Of a stretch of 64,000 bases of DNA, positions 1-7,218 are shown piece by piece. The translations under genes and the position numbers were made by a program. Source of the DNA: Clostridiales bacterium (GTDB lineage Bacteria; Bacillota; Clostridia; Oscillospirales; Oscillospiraceae); the NCBI GenBank assembly GCA_029265405.1, contig JAJUJI010000003.1, forward strand, positions 62,001 to 126,000, in the 5' to 3' direction. Below the pieces are notes generated by a model. The model ran no database searches, was not told the DNA's origin, and was given only the letters and a program-made list of their open reading frames with translations. Numbering within the stretch: position 1 is the first letter of the stretch; the number at the start of each line of letters is the position of its first letter.

Positions 1-371
1 TATACGGGCGCCCATTCTATATCGAAAAACCTCTTGTCGACGCCCGGAGGCGGACGGCCCGGCCCCTCCTCCCCCTTTGGGGAAGCCGCGGCCGCGTCCC
101 CGCTCATCATGGGGCAGTGCATATAGGCTATCCCCTCCACCGAGGCCAGCGCGCTTGGCACGGCCCTTGCCTCCTGCCCGCTCCTCAGATCCATGGAAAG
201 GGTAATCCCGTAGTCCTTAAGGAATCTTATGTCGCGCTCGGTCAGCCTGCCGGGCACCTCGGAGCGCACGAAGACGCCGTACCTTGTCACCCTGCCGTCG
301 CGCGTGGGAAAGCCGCCCAAATCGCGGGCGTTTACCAGCCCGTCCAGAGGCAGCCTTTTAAAATGAGCCAT
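1..371 (-). CDS. Tyrosine phosphatase, DUF/Y_phosphatase3 type (partial, 3' end outside window)
   Basis: The gene runs off the left edge; 123 codons are visible and open. The N-terminus reads MAHFKRLPLDGLVNARDLGG. The NARDLGG box, followed about 20 residues later by an R-S-E segment and then by a M-D-L-R-S segment, is the hallmark of the bacterial tyrosine/serine phosphatases of the Y_phosphatase3 family (IphP-like). The catalytic HCxxGxxR loop would lie to the left of base 1 and is not seen, so activity cannot be judged. The start is the ATG at 371, preceded by a GGAGGAA ribosome site. Such enzymes hydrolyse phosphotyrosine or phosphoinositides in the cytoplasm or outside the cell; no signal peptide is visible here. 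Confidence 0.75.
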   Translation of the reverse strand, partial: MAHFKRLPLDGLVNARDLGGFPTRDGRVTRYGVFVRSEVPGRLTERDIRFLKDYGITLSMDLRSGQEARAVPSALASVEGIAYMHCPMMSGDAAAASPKGEEGPGRPPPGVDKRFFDIEWAPV

Positions 372-424
372 ATATCGCGTGTTCCTCCGTCGCCGAATGC
401 CGGCGCTTCAAAATATCGGCATAC

Positions 425-453
425 ATCTTAAACCATTCGCGTTGCTTTGTCAA
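425..453 (-). promoter_or_regulatory. Sigma-A type promoter of the phosphatase gene
   Basis: On the minus strand TTGACA (448-453) and TAAGAT (425-430) are separated by 17 bases. The pair lies about 55 bases upstream of the phosphatase start. Confidence 0.55.
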
Positions 454-587
454 ACTTTCGGCGGGCAGATGTCATGCTTGTATGTCAAATGCATGCAAAA
501 TGTCGTTTTTTCGGATTGCTGAAATAAACGCGGCCTTCAATGGCAATACTACTTCCTGCGGAGCTATTCCGCGGGAGGTTGTTTTTT

Positions 588-1358
588 ATGCATGGCAAGG
601 TGGAAATCTGCGGCGTAAACACTGCCCGCCTTAAGGTGCTCAACAGCGACGAAACGCTGGAGCTTCTGAAGAAAGCCAAGGCCGGCGACAAAAACGCCCG
701 CGAGGAGCTGATAGCGGGAAATCTGCGCCTTGTGCTGTCCGTCATACAAAAATTTACCAACCGCGGCGAAAACCTGGACGACCTGTTCCAGGTGGGCTGC
801 ATAGGGCTTATCAAGGCCATAGACAATTTTGACATCAGCCAGAACGTGAGGCTCAGCACCTACGGCGTTCCCATGATAATAGGCGAGATACGCCGCTACC
901 TGCGCGACAACAGCGCGATACGCGTCAGCCGCTCTCTGCGGGACATGGCCTACAAGGTGCTGCAGGCCAAGGAGGCCCTCACCAACGAAAAGCAGACCGA
1001 GCCAACGGTGGAGGAAATAGCCTCCGCCCTGGGGCTAAAAAAGGAGGACGTCGTCATAGCCATGGACGCCATAATGGAGCCCGTCAGCCTCTACGAGCCC
1101 ATATACAACGGCGGCGGCGACGCCATCTACGTCATGGACCAGGTGGGCGACACTAAAAACACGGACGAAAGCTGGCTGGAGCAAATCGCCCTTACGGAGG
1201 CGGTTGCGAAGCTCAGCAAGCGGGAAAAGCATATATTGGCCCTGCGCTTCTACGAGGGCAAAACCCAGATGGAGGTTTCCGCCGAGATAGGCATATCCCA
1301 GGCCCAGGTGTCCAGACTCGAAAAAAATGCGATAAACCAGATTAAAAGATGCATGTAG
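588..1358 (+). CDS. sigG: RNA polymerase sporulation sigma factor sigma-G
   Basis: A 256-residue sigma-70 family protein, close to the roughly 260 residues usual for SigG. The N-terminus MHGKVEICGVNTARL matches the conserved SigG start (KVEICGV-T). Region 2 is seen in NLRLVLSVIQKF and DDLFQVGCIGLIKAIDNFD, and region 4 with its helix-turn-helix near the end (KTQMEVSAEIGISQAQVSRLE). Sigma-G directs late forespore transcription after engulfment. The open frame extends 16 codons further upstream, but the ATG at 588 has a GGGAGGT site eight bases before it and gives the family-like N-terminus. Unlike the usual spoIIGA-sigE-sigG order, its partners here lie downstream on the opposite strand. Confidence 0.95.
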   Translation: MHGKVEICGVNTARLKVLNSDETLELLKKAKAGDKNAREELIAGNLRLVLSVIQKFTNRGENLDDLFQVGCIGLIKAIDNFDISQNVRLSTYGVPMIIGEIRRYLRDNSAIRVSRSLRDMAYKVLQAKEALTNEKQTEPTVEEIASALGLKKEDVVIAMDAIMEPVSLYEPIYNGGGDAIYVMDQVGDTKNTDESWLEQIALTEAVAKLSKREKHILALRFYEGKTQMEVSAEIGISQAQVSRLEKNAINQIKRCM

Positions 1359-1379
1359 GCATTCCCTGCAAGCGCGGGG

Positions 1380-1412
1380 CTCCCGTCGGGCATGGACAAA
1401 GCCCGCCGGGAG
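1380..1412 (+). terminator. Hairpin after sigG
   Basis: CTCCCG-t-CGGGC pairs with GCCCG-c-CGGGAG across a nine-base loop just after sigG. There is no T-run, so termination is uncertain. Confidence 0.3.
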
Positions 1413-1456
1413 TGGTAATATAGTCGGGTATTTACTCCGAAAAGGAAAGACCCGAT

Positions 1457-2425
1457 ATGCTTTCTACCCTTCTGTACTGCGCAAACGCGGTAATCCCGGT
1501 TTTTGCCGTCATAGGCCTGGGAAAGCTGCTGGCCGCCAAGGGCGGCGTCGGCGGCGACTTTTTCCGCAGGCTCAACAGGCTGGTCTATCTTTGGCTCATA
1601 CCCGCCGTCCTTTTCAAGGGCATTTACGAGGCCGACATCTACGCCAGCTTTGACGGCGGCCTGGTGCTGTTCATAGCCTCCGGCACCGCGCTGACCTTTC
1701 TCGTCTCCTTCGCGCTGGCAAAAAGGCTCATCAGGGACAAGGCGAAGGCCGCCTCTTTCTGCCAGGGCTGCTTCAAGGGCAACTACATCTTTCTTGCCGT
1801 GCCCATATTGGAAAACCTGCTGGGCGGCCCGGCCATGGGAAAGGTAATGATGGCGGCTCCTTTCATAGTAGTTGTGAACAACATCCTGGCGGTGTTGCTG
1901 TTCTATCTGTTCGGCTGCGGCGGAGAAGGGGAAAAGGGCTTTAGGCGCGTTGCTGCCGTGGCGCTTGGAGTTTTGAAAAACCCCTTCATACTCAGCGTGC
2001 TCATAGCGCTGCCCTTCCCGCTTCTCGGCCTCAGGCTGCCCGCCGCAGTCGAAAAGACCGTCGGCTACATAGCCTCCATGAGCACTCCCGCGGCCCTGAT
2101 AGGCATAGGCGGCGTTTTCATGGCCGACAAGCTGAAAAGGGACTTCAAGCTCATACTTTTCTCATCCCTGACAAAAACGCTCTTTTCCGCAGCGGCCCTT
2201 ACGCTGGCGGCGGCGCTGCTGGGCTTCAGGGACACGGAGCTTGCCATAATAGCCCTTGCCTTCGGCGCGCCCGCCGCAACGAATTCCTACACCACGGCGC
2301 TGGAGCTGGGCGGGGACGGGGACCTGGCCGCCGGCGTCGTGCTGCTCTCGACGGCCCTGTCGCTTATTACGATCGTGGTCCTGATGGCGCTGCTCATGCG
2401 GGCGGGCCTTATAGCCGGCGCTTGA
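1457..2425 (+). CDS. AEC-family membrane transporter (auxin efflux carrier-like permease)
   Basis: 322 residues with about ten hydrophobic segments and the two-halves layout of the AEC family (Mem_trans): an N-terminal block starting LLYCANAVIPVFAVIGLGKLL and a C-terminal block with LAIIALAFGAPAATNSYTTAL. The conserved N near FCQGCFKGNYIFLAVPI also fits. Family members export or import small organic acids such as malate or malonate; the substrate cannot be read from the sequence. The ATG at 1457 follows an AAAGGAAAG site. It sits between sigG and the ymxH-like gene, where no transporter is normally found, and ends with its own hairpin, so it is probably a separate unit. Confidence 0.8.
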   Translation: MLSTLLYCANAVIPVFAVIGLGKLLAAKGGVGGDFFRRLNRLVYLWLIPAVLFKGIYEADIYASFDGGLVLFIASGTALTFLVSFALAKRLIRDKAKAASFCQGCFKGNYIFLAVPILENLLGGPAMGKVMMAAPFIVVVNNILAVLLFYLFGCGGEGEKGFRRVAAVALGVLKNPFILSVLIALPFPLLGLRLPAAVEKTVGYIASMSTPAALIGIGGVFMADKLKRDFKLILFSSLTKTLFSAAALTLAAALLGFRDTELAIIALAFGAPAATNSYTTALELGGDGDLAAGVVLLSTALSLITIVVLMALLMRAGLIAGA

Positions 2426-2464
2426 CCGGCGGCATAACGCGCTTATTCCGGCATATATATAGAG

Positions 2465-2486
2465 GGGAAGGGCTTCCGCCCTTCCC
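2465..2486 (+). terminator. Hairpin after the AEC transporter gene
   Basis: GGGAAGGGC and GCCCTTCCC form a perfect nine-base stem with a TTCC loop, followed by TGTTACTT. It also lies just ahead of the next gene. Confidence 0.5.
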
Positions 2487-2521
2487 TGTTACTTACATAT
2501 TGAATGAATGGAGGCTGGCTC

Positions 2522-2809
2522 GTGCAATGCAGGATAGCCGACTTAAGATGCAAGGAGGTCGTCAATATACACGACGGGGAGCGCCTCGGCTTTGTTGACG
2601 ACGTGCTTATCGACACGGCCACCGGCAAAATGGTGGCCATAATAGTGCCGGGGCCGTTCAAATACCTGGGCTGCTTCGGAAGAACGGACGACTACGTAAT
2701 CGGCTGGGAGTGCATAGTAAAAATAGGCGACGACCTTATCCTCGTAGACGTAAGGGGCGAGCATAAGCGCGTCAAGCACCCCAGAAGGATATGGGTGGGG
2801 CTGCCCTGA
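2522..2809 (+). CDS. YlmC/YmxH-family sporulation-associated protein (PRC-barrel fold)
   Basis: A 95-residue protein beginning MQCRIADLRCKEVVNIHDGERLGFVDDVLID. The pattern L-x-x-K-E-V-V-N-I-x-x-G-x-x-L-G is the signature of the YlmC/YmxH family, small PRC-barrel proteins common in spore formers and usually located next to sigE and sigG. Their molecular role is not established. I chose the GTG at 2522 because a GGAGG site lies seven bases upstream; an in-frame ATG at 2504 would put that site inside the gene. The conserved gene neighbourhood with sigG and sigE supports the call even though an AEC transporter has come between. Confidence 0.85.
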   Translation: MQCRIADLRCKEVVNIHDGERLGFVDDVLIDTATGKMVAIIVPGPFKYLGCFGRTDDYVIGWECIVKIGDDLILVDVRGEHKRVKHPRRIWVGLP

Positions 2810-2830
2810 AGGGGCTTCCAGAGCAGCCCC
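2797..2830. terminator. Convergent hairpin between ymxH-like gene and sigE
   Basis: GGGGCTGC (2797-2804) pairs with GCAGCCCC (2823-2830). The left arm overlaps the last codons of the + strand gene. It lies between two converging genes and has no T-run. Confidence 0.3.
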
Positions 2831-2885
2831 TCAGGATGCGCCGGCCCCGACTGCGCCTTGCCTTCCCCGCCCCCGGCCCGGCCCG

Positions 2886-3578
2886 CTACATGTTTTTCAG
2901 CATCTCGCGCTTGAGGCGCGAGATGATTCTTTTTTCAAGCCTCGATATGTAGGACTGGGAAATGCCCATGAAATCCGCTACCTCCTTCTGCGTCCTTTCC
3001 CTGCTTCCGGACAGGCCGAAGCGCATGGTGATTATGTCCCGCTCCCTTAGGCTCAGCTTGGTTATCGCCCGGCGCAGCAGCAGCCTGTCGGTATCGTCCT
3101 CCAGAGGGCGGAAAACCATGTCGTTGTCCGTGCCCAGCACCTCGCCGAGCAGCAGCTCGTTGCCGTCCCAGTCCGTGTTGAGCGGCTCGTCGAGGGACAC
3201 CTCGGTCTTCTGGGAGGCCGTCTTGCGCAGGTACATGAGTATCTCGTTTTCGATGCAGCGCGAGGCGTAGGTGGCGAGCTTGATGTTTTTTTCCGGGGCG
3301 TAGGTGTTGATGGACTTGATAAGGCCTATCGCGCCTATAGACACCAAATCCTCGATGTTTATGCCGGTGTTTTCAAAGCGCTTGGCTATGTATACCACAA
3401 GGCGCAGGTTGCGGACTATGAGCTGCTGCTTTGCCTCCCCGTCCCCTTCCGCGAGCCTTCCTATGTATTCGGCTTCTTCCTCTTTTGTCAGCGGCGGCGG
3501 CAGCGTTTCGCCGCCTCCCACATAACCGCAGCTTGCGGGCCTCAGCATTCGTAACAGCAGGAGCAGCAGTTTTTTCAA
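2886..3578 (-). CDS. sigE: RNA polymerase sporulation sigma factor sigma-E (pro-form)
   Basis: 230 residues, similar to the 239 of Bacillus SigE. Diagnostic segments include [75 protein letters not shown] and [18 protein letters not shown]. The hydrophobic N-terminus [12 protein letters not shown] is the pro-sequence that ties pro-sigma-E to the membrane until SpoIIGA removes it. The open frame continues far upstream inside spoIIGA, but the TTG at 3578, preceded by a GGAGGAAAC site, gives the family-like start. Sigma-E controls early mother-cell genes. The gene lies 26 bases downstream of spoIIGA and is transcribed with it, on the opposite strand to sigG. Confidence 0.96.
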   Translation of the reverse strand: MKKLLLLLLRMLRPASCGYVGGGETLPPPLTKEEEAEYIGRLAEGDGEAKQQLIVRNLRLVVYIAKRFENTGINIEDLVSIGAIGLIKSINTYAPEKNIKLATYASRCIENEILMYLRKTASQKTEVSLDEPLNTDWDGNELLLGEVLGTDNDMVFRPLEDDTDRLLLRRAITKLSLRERDIITMRFGLSGSRERTQKEVADFMGISQSYISRLEKRIISRLKREMLKNM

Positions 3579-3604
3579 TCGTTTCCTCCGTTCAATCGGT
3601 TTAA

Positions 3605-4426
3605 TCAGACTGCGTCGCCGTTGATTATGGCGCTGTACTCCGCGGCGTCTCCCCTCCCTATTTCGGTCGGCGACAGAGCCGCCCAAATGTCCGTCCTTTT
3701 CTCTCCGCCTATGTAGACCGCCTCCGGCCTGAAGGCCAGCAGCAGGCCGCCCGAAACGCCGACGGCATCGTAGGGCACCAGCCTGAAGCCTCCGCCTAGC
3801 TCCAGAAGCCTGTCTGCGGCTCCGAGGCCTCGCGTTTGGAGCAGCCTCCTCCTCGTTTCCGGCTCCAGAAGCTCCGCCAGCTCCTCCTCGCCGGCCACAA
3901 GCACCGCTCCGCCGGAAAGCGGCTCGCGCAGCCTGTTGCCCGTATCCGGCAGGGCGGACAGCTCCACGCTTCTTCCGCGGTTTGCCAGCCTCACCCCCAC
4001 CGGCCTTGAGGCGGCCCTGCGCGCGCCTATGAAGCGCAGCGGAACGGCGCATAGGCCCAGAGTGAATCCCAGCGCGATAAGCAGCGTCCTTAGGCTGTGC
4101 GGCCCCTCCCCCGCCCAAACCAGCGCAAGGCACAGCCCGGCAAAGAGGGCCGAGGCCGCGACAAAGGCCGCCGCCGGCCTCCACAGCCTTTTTTCCCCGC
4201 CCCAGGCTATGAGCGCCATGGCCGAAGCCGCGCAGATTTTCAGGGGGAGGCAGGCCAGCGCCGGGAAAAACACCGCCGCCGCCGAGTAGGCCGCGCCGAG
4301 GGCCGAGGCGGCCAGTCCCCTTCCGGCGCGGAAGCGGACGGCGCTTAGCCGCGAGGCCGCCCACAGCAGCGCGAAATCCGCCGCCAGCTCGAAGGCGAAA
4401 AGGCTGTCTATGTAGATGACTCTCAT
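3605..4426 (-). CDS. spoIIGA: Sporulation sigma-E processing aspartic protease SpoIIGA
   Basis: 273 residues. The first half carries about five membrane segments starting from [21 protein letters not shown], and the second half is a soluble protease domain. The motif [13 protein letters not shown] contains the catalytic aspartate (Asp161) in the D-[ST]-G-N signature of SpoIIGA. The enzyme sits in the septum and cleaves the pro-sequence of sigma-E when signalled from the forespore by SpoIIR. It is the first gene of the spoIIGA-sigE pair. Residues are strongly Ala/Leu/Arg biased, as in its neighbours. Start ATG at 4426 follows a GAAGGA site. A Spo0A-box-like element lies about 90 bases upstream. 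Confidence 0.95.
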   Translation of the reverse strand: MRVIYIDSLFAFELAADFALLWAASRLSAVRFRAGRGLAASALGAAYSAAAVFFPALACLPLKICAASAMALIAWGGEKRLWRPAAAFVAASALFAGLCLALVWAGEGPHSLRTLLIALGFTLGLCAVPLRFIGARRAASRPVGVRLANRGRSVELSALPDTGNRLREPLSGGAVLVAGEEELAELLEPETRRRLLQTRGLGAADRLLELGGGFRLVPYDAVGVSGGLLLAFRPEAVYIGGEKRTDIWAALSPTEIGRGDAAEYSAIINGDAV

Positions 4427-4473
4427 ATTCCTTCAGGGCCTTTCATGCTCGCGGCCCTCATAAAAGCGGATAA

Positions 4474-4504
4474 CCCTCACGCCGTAATTGTACAGGCGTG
4501 AGGG
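4474..4504. terminator. Hairpin between hisC and spoIIGA
   Basis: CCCTCACGCC and GGCGTGAGGG form a perfect ten-base stem with an eleven-base loop. It may end the hisC transcript, but there is no clear T-run, and a TACAAT -10-like hexamer for spoIIGA (4487-4492) falls in the loop. Confidence 0.4.
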
Positions 4505-4522
4505 CGTTTGTTCTGTCGAAAA
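4487..4522 (-). promoter_or_regulatory. Candidate Spo0A-controlled promoter of spoIIGA-sigE
   Basis: On the minus strand TTTTCGACAGAA (4511-4522; reverse TTCTGTCGAAAA) matches the Spo0A box TTTTGTCGAAAA at 11 of 12 positions. A TACAAT hexamer (4487-4492) follows 18 bases later, so the box sits where the -35 would be. In Bacillus the spoIIG promoter is activated by phosphorylated Spo0A bound at and upstream of a poor -35. The arrangement here fits that model; binding is inferred. Confidence 0.55.
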
Positions 4523-4558
4523 CGGAGCCGGCGAAAAAAAGTCTGTCCCCGGGCGGCC

Positions 4559-5614
4559 TCAGAGCGTCTTCAATATCTCCTCCAGCTTTTCCATGACCGC
4601 GTCCATTTCCTCGTCTGTGCCCACGGATATGCGCAGATATCCGTCTATGCGCGGCTGCTTGAAGTAGCGCACCAGCACCCCCCGCGCGCGCAGGGCCTTG
4701 AAGATGTCCTCGGCCCTGTCGTGTCCGGCAAAGAGGAAATTCGCCCGGCTGTCCGTCACCGCAAAGCCGAGGGCTCGCAGCCTCCGCGCCGTCCGTTCCC
4801 TGGTGCCGATTATTTTGGCGCAGCAGGCCTTCATGTAGTCTGTATCCCTTATCGCGGCGGCTCCGGCCGCCAGGGCAAGCCTGTCCAGCGTGTAGGAGTT
4901 GAAGGAGTTTTTCACGGTTTCCAGCGCGGCGATGAGATTCGGGTTCCCCGCCGCCCAGCCGAGGCGCATGCCCGCCAGCGAGCAGGACTTTGAAAGCGTG
5001 CGCACGACAAGGAGGTTGGGATGCCTGTCGAGCAGCGCCAGCGCGCTTTCGCCGCCGAAGTCCACATAAGCCTCGTCCACAACGACGACCGCGTCGTTTG
5101 CGGCGGCTATCCTCCCCACATCCTCAAGCCCGACGGCAAGTCCCGTCGGCGCGTTTGGGTTGGCCAGGAGCACGCCCATGTTTTTGCCCATGAATTTTTC
5201 CACCGGCAGGGTAAAGTCCTCGTTGAGCGGTATAACCTCCCGCCTTGCGCCGAAGAGGGCGGCATAGACCGGATAAAAGCTGTAGGTGACGTCCGGATAG
5301 CAGACGCCTCTCTTTTCGTCGAAAAAGGCGAGGAAGCACAGGGCCAGAATCTCGTCCGAGCCGTTTCCGGCAAAGACCATCTCCTCCCGCAGCCCGTAGA
5401 CCTCGCATATTGCCTTTTTCATGTCAGTGCAGCCCGGGTCGGGATAGAGCCTCAGCGAAGCGTCCGAATTCGCCCGGATGGCTTCAATAGCCCTTGGCGA
5501 GGGTGGATAGGGATTTTCGTTGGTGTTCAGCTTGATATATTTCATATCCCTGGGCTGCTCGCCCGCTGTGTAGGGCGCAAGGTTTCTTATCCTGTCGCTC
5601 CAGTATTCCTTCAT
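4559..5614 (-). CDS. hisC: Histidinol-phosphate aminotransferase
   Basis: 351 residues, the usual HisC length. It is a fold-type I PLP enzyme. The N-terminal KLNTNENPYPPSP is typical of HisC, and the PLP-binding lysine lies in RTLSKSCSLAGMRLGWA, with DEAYVDF (cofactor aspartate) before it. It converts imidazole acetol phosphate to histidinol phosphate in histidine synthesis; related enzymes with CobD or aromatic aminotransferase activity share the fold. No other his gene is nearby. It follows the DUF951 gene by 52 bases and is probably cotranscribed with it. Start ATG at 5614 has a GGGGAG site. Confidence 0.92.
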   Translation of the reverse strand: MKEYWSDRIRNLAPYTAGEQPRDMKYIKLNTNENPYPPSPRAIEAIRANSDASLRLYPDPGCTDMKKAICEVYGLREEMVFAGNGSDEILALCFLAFFDEKRGVCYPDVTYSFYPVYAALFGARREVIPLNEDFTLPVEKFMGKNMGVLLANPNAPTGLAVGLEDVGRIAAANDAVVVVDEAYVDFGGESALALLDRHPNLLVVRTLSKSCSLAGMRLGWAAGNPNLIAALETVKNSFNSYTLDRLALAAGAAAIRDTDYMKACCAKIIGTRERTARRLRALGFAVTDSRANFLFAGHDRAEDIFKALRARGVLVRYFKQPRIDGYLRISVGTDEEMDAVMEKLEEILKTL

Positions 5615-5666
5615 GTCTTTTCTCCCCTGGGCCGTTGATTTTATCCGCGCCGAGGCGGCCCCGGCT

Positions 5667-5861
5667 TTATTCCGCCCCCGCTTCCTCGCGCATGACCTTC
5701 CTGACGTTCTTTTCCGCCTTGCTCCTGGGTATGAGCAGCTCGCGGCCGCAGCCCAGGCACTTGAGGCGGAAATCCATGCCCACCCGCAGCACCCTCCAGC
5801 GGTCTGAGCCGCAGGGGTGCTTTTTTTTCATCAGCAGCACGTCGTTAAGCCTGATATCCAT
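5667..5861 (-). CDS. DUF951 family protein
   Basis: 64 residues starting MDIRLNDVLLMKKKHPCGSD. The pattern G/N-D-V-x-x-x-K-K-x-H-P-C-G-x-x-x-W followed by CLGCGRELLIPRSKAEK is the full DUF951 signature, including a C-G plus C-x-x-C set that could bind a metal. Family members are short, cytoplasmic and of unknown function, common in Firmicutes. An open frame extends 20 codons upstream through a tandem repeat, but the ATG at 5861 has a GGGAG site and the family-like start. Confidence 0.85.
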   Translation of the reverse strand: MDIRLNDVLLMKKKHPCGSDRWRVLRVGMDFRLKCLGCGRELLIPRSKAEKNVRKVMREEAGAE

Positions 5862-5883
5862 TATAAACGCTCCCGCATCCGGC

Positions 5884-5919
5884 AATAATAAGCGTAAATA
5901 ATAAGCGTAAATAATAAGC
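5884..5919. repeat. 13-bp direct repeat, nearly three copies
   Basis: The unit AATAATAAGCGTA occurs twice exactly (5884-5896, 5897-5909) and a third time for its first ten bases. It lies between the divergent DUF951 gene and the gene at 5949. It could be an operator array or a promoter spacer that has expanded by slippage. Confidence 0.8.
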
Positions 5920-5948
5920 ACATATGCGCCTTAAGGAGTGATATTAGC

Positions 5949-6314
5949 ATGAACGAAAGCATGGCCGTCCTTTTCGACACGCTCGACGAAGCGGAAATCG
6001 CGGTTTCCCGCCTGAGAAGGACGGGACTTGAATTCCGGGTCCGAGTCCGCGACGAAGCGAAGAAGGGCCCGGCGCCCGCGGCTTCCCCGATGATTGCCAA
6101 TGCATACTATCCCTACCAGCCCGCCAACATGATGACGACCCCGGTAAATCTCTACAATACGGAGCTTGGCGGACGTGTGATGCTGACCTCCGAGATACTG
6201 GGGCTTCCTGTTTACAGGGCCGGGCCGGCCGAGCTTCACGTTTCCGTGGCCTCCGAAAAGGCGGACATAGTGCGCTCGATACTCGTCAATTCCGGCGGTC
6301 ATTTCGTATTCTAG
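5949..6314 (+). CDS. Uncharacterised 121-residue protein with ferredoxin-like N-terminal half
   Basis: I do not recognise the family with certainty. The start MNESMAVLFDTLDEAEIAVSRL and the later GPAELHVSVASEKADIVRSILVNSGG each look like a beta-alpha-beta unit, so the protein may be two ferredoxin-like halves joined by a flexible Tyr/Pro/Met-rich linker (around residues 50-70). Some small signalling or stress proteins of spore formers have this look. There is no signal peptide or membrane segment. The ATG at 5949 follows AAGGAGTG at 5932-5939. It is transcribed away from the DUF951-hisC pair. Confidence 0.65.
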   Translation: MNESMAVLFDTLDEAEIAVSRLRRTGLEFRVRVRDEAKKGPAPAASPMIANAYYPYQPANMMTTPVNLYNTELGGRVMLTSEILGLPVYRAGPAELHVSVASEKADIVRSILVNSGGHFVF

Positions 6315-6346
6315 ACGCGTCTTTCATATTTATAGCATGGCCCGGC

Positions 6347-6375
6347 TTGAAAATAAAGGGTGAAAATTATAAAAT
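6347..6375 (+). promoter_or_regulatory. Sigma-A type promoter of rhaD
   Basis: TTGAAA (6347-6352) and TAAAAT (6370-6375) with a 17-base spacer. The leader holds a small hairpin, GGCATG-CCGT-CATGCC (6385-6400), before the ribosome site. Confidence 0.6.
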
Positions 6376-6429
6376 AGGGTCAAGGGCATGCCGTCATGCC
6401 TTTATATCTTTGAAGGGGATGACGCTTGA

Positions 6430-7218
6430 TTGACTGATTTGGAAGCTTTGCCTCTGTTCGGAGAGTTTTGCCGCGCGGCTTCCGAGATTTACCGCCGCGG
6501 CTGGGCCGAGCGCAACGGCGGCAACCTCAGCATGCTGCTGGAGGACGGCTTCGGCGGCCTGAAGCCGCTGCGCTCCTTCCCCATCGCCTCCGGCGCCGGG
6601 GCTCTGGAGGGCAAATGCCTGCTCATAACCGGCGGCGGCAAGTACCTGAAAAACGTCGAGCGCGACCCGGAGGACGCGCTGGCGCTGCTGAGGCTCGGGA
6701 AAAATTGCGCCGAGCTGCTGTGGGGCCTGAAAAACGGCGGAAGGCCCAGCAGCGAGCTGTCCGCCCACCTGCAAAGCCACGCGGCCCGTCTTGAGGCGGA
6801 CCCGAAACACCGTACCGTGCTTCACGCCCACGCGACGCACCTTGTCGCCCTGACCTCAGTACACGAGCTTGACGACAGGGCGCTGACAAAAACGCTCTGG
6901 TCCATGTGCACGGAGTGCCTGCTCTTTTTCCCGGACGGCGTGGGCGTCCTGCCCTGGATGCCCTGCGGAACCGACGAGATAGGCGCGGCCACGGCCGAAA
7001 AAATGCGAAGCTGCCGCCTGGTGCTGTGGGCAAGCCACGGGGCCTTCGCAGCCGGCACCGGCCCGGACGACGCGCTGGGCCTGTTGGAGGTAGCGGACAA
7101 GGCCGCAGAGCTTTACATAATGACCTCCGGCTTCCCCTCTCCCGCGCGCATCGGCGAGGAGCAGCTCAGGCGCCTTGCCGACGCCATGGGGCTGTCCCCC
7201 AGGGAGGGCTGGCTGTGA
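6430..7218 (+). CDS. rhaD: Rhamnulose-1-phosphate aldolase
   Basis: 262 residues, near the 274 of the E. coli enzyme. Class II aldolase signatures align along its length: the ERNGGNLS phosphate-binding loop, ITGGGKYLKNV, the zinc-binding LHAHATHLVALT, TECLLFFPDGVGVLPWMPCGTDEIG and ASHGAF. It splits L-rhamnulose 1-phosphate into dihydroxyacetone phosphate and L-lactaldehyde. No rhaA, rhaB or rha regulator is next to it. The TTG at 6430 is the only start that fits the AAGGGG site; the nearby ATG at 6419 runs into a stop. Its stop overlaps the GTG of the next gene by four bases. Confidence 0.93.
   Translation: MTDLEALPLFGEFCRAASEIYRRGWAERNGGNLSMLLEDGFGGLKPLRSFPIASGAGALEGKCLLITGGGKYLKNVERDPEDALALLRLGKNCAELLWGLKNGGRPSSELSAHLQSHAARLEADPKHRTVLHAHATHLVALTSVHELDDRALTKTLWSMCTECLLFFPDGVGVLPWMPCGTDEIGAATAEKMRSCRLVLWASHGAFAAGTGPDDALGLLEVADKAAELYIMTSGFPSPARIGEEQLRRLADAMGLSPREGWL

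Noticed and set aside
481-560. Sigma-F or sigma-G promoter ahead of sigG
   Set aside because: GCATG-like sequences exist, but no -10 with the right sequence and spacing could be found.
3579-4364. Upstream extension of the sigE open frame through spoIIGA
   Set aside because: It is the wrong frame of spoIIGA; the TTG at 3578 with a strong ribosome site gives the conserved pro-sigma-E start.
5615-5666. Terminator between the DUF951 gene and hisC
   Set aside because: No convincing stem with a T-run, so the genes are treated as possibly cotranscribed.
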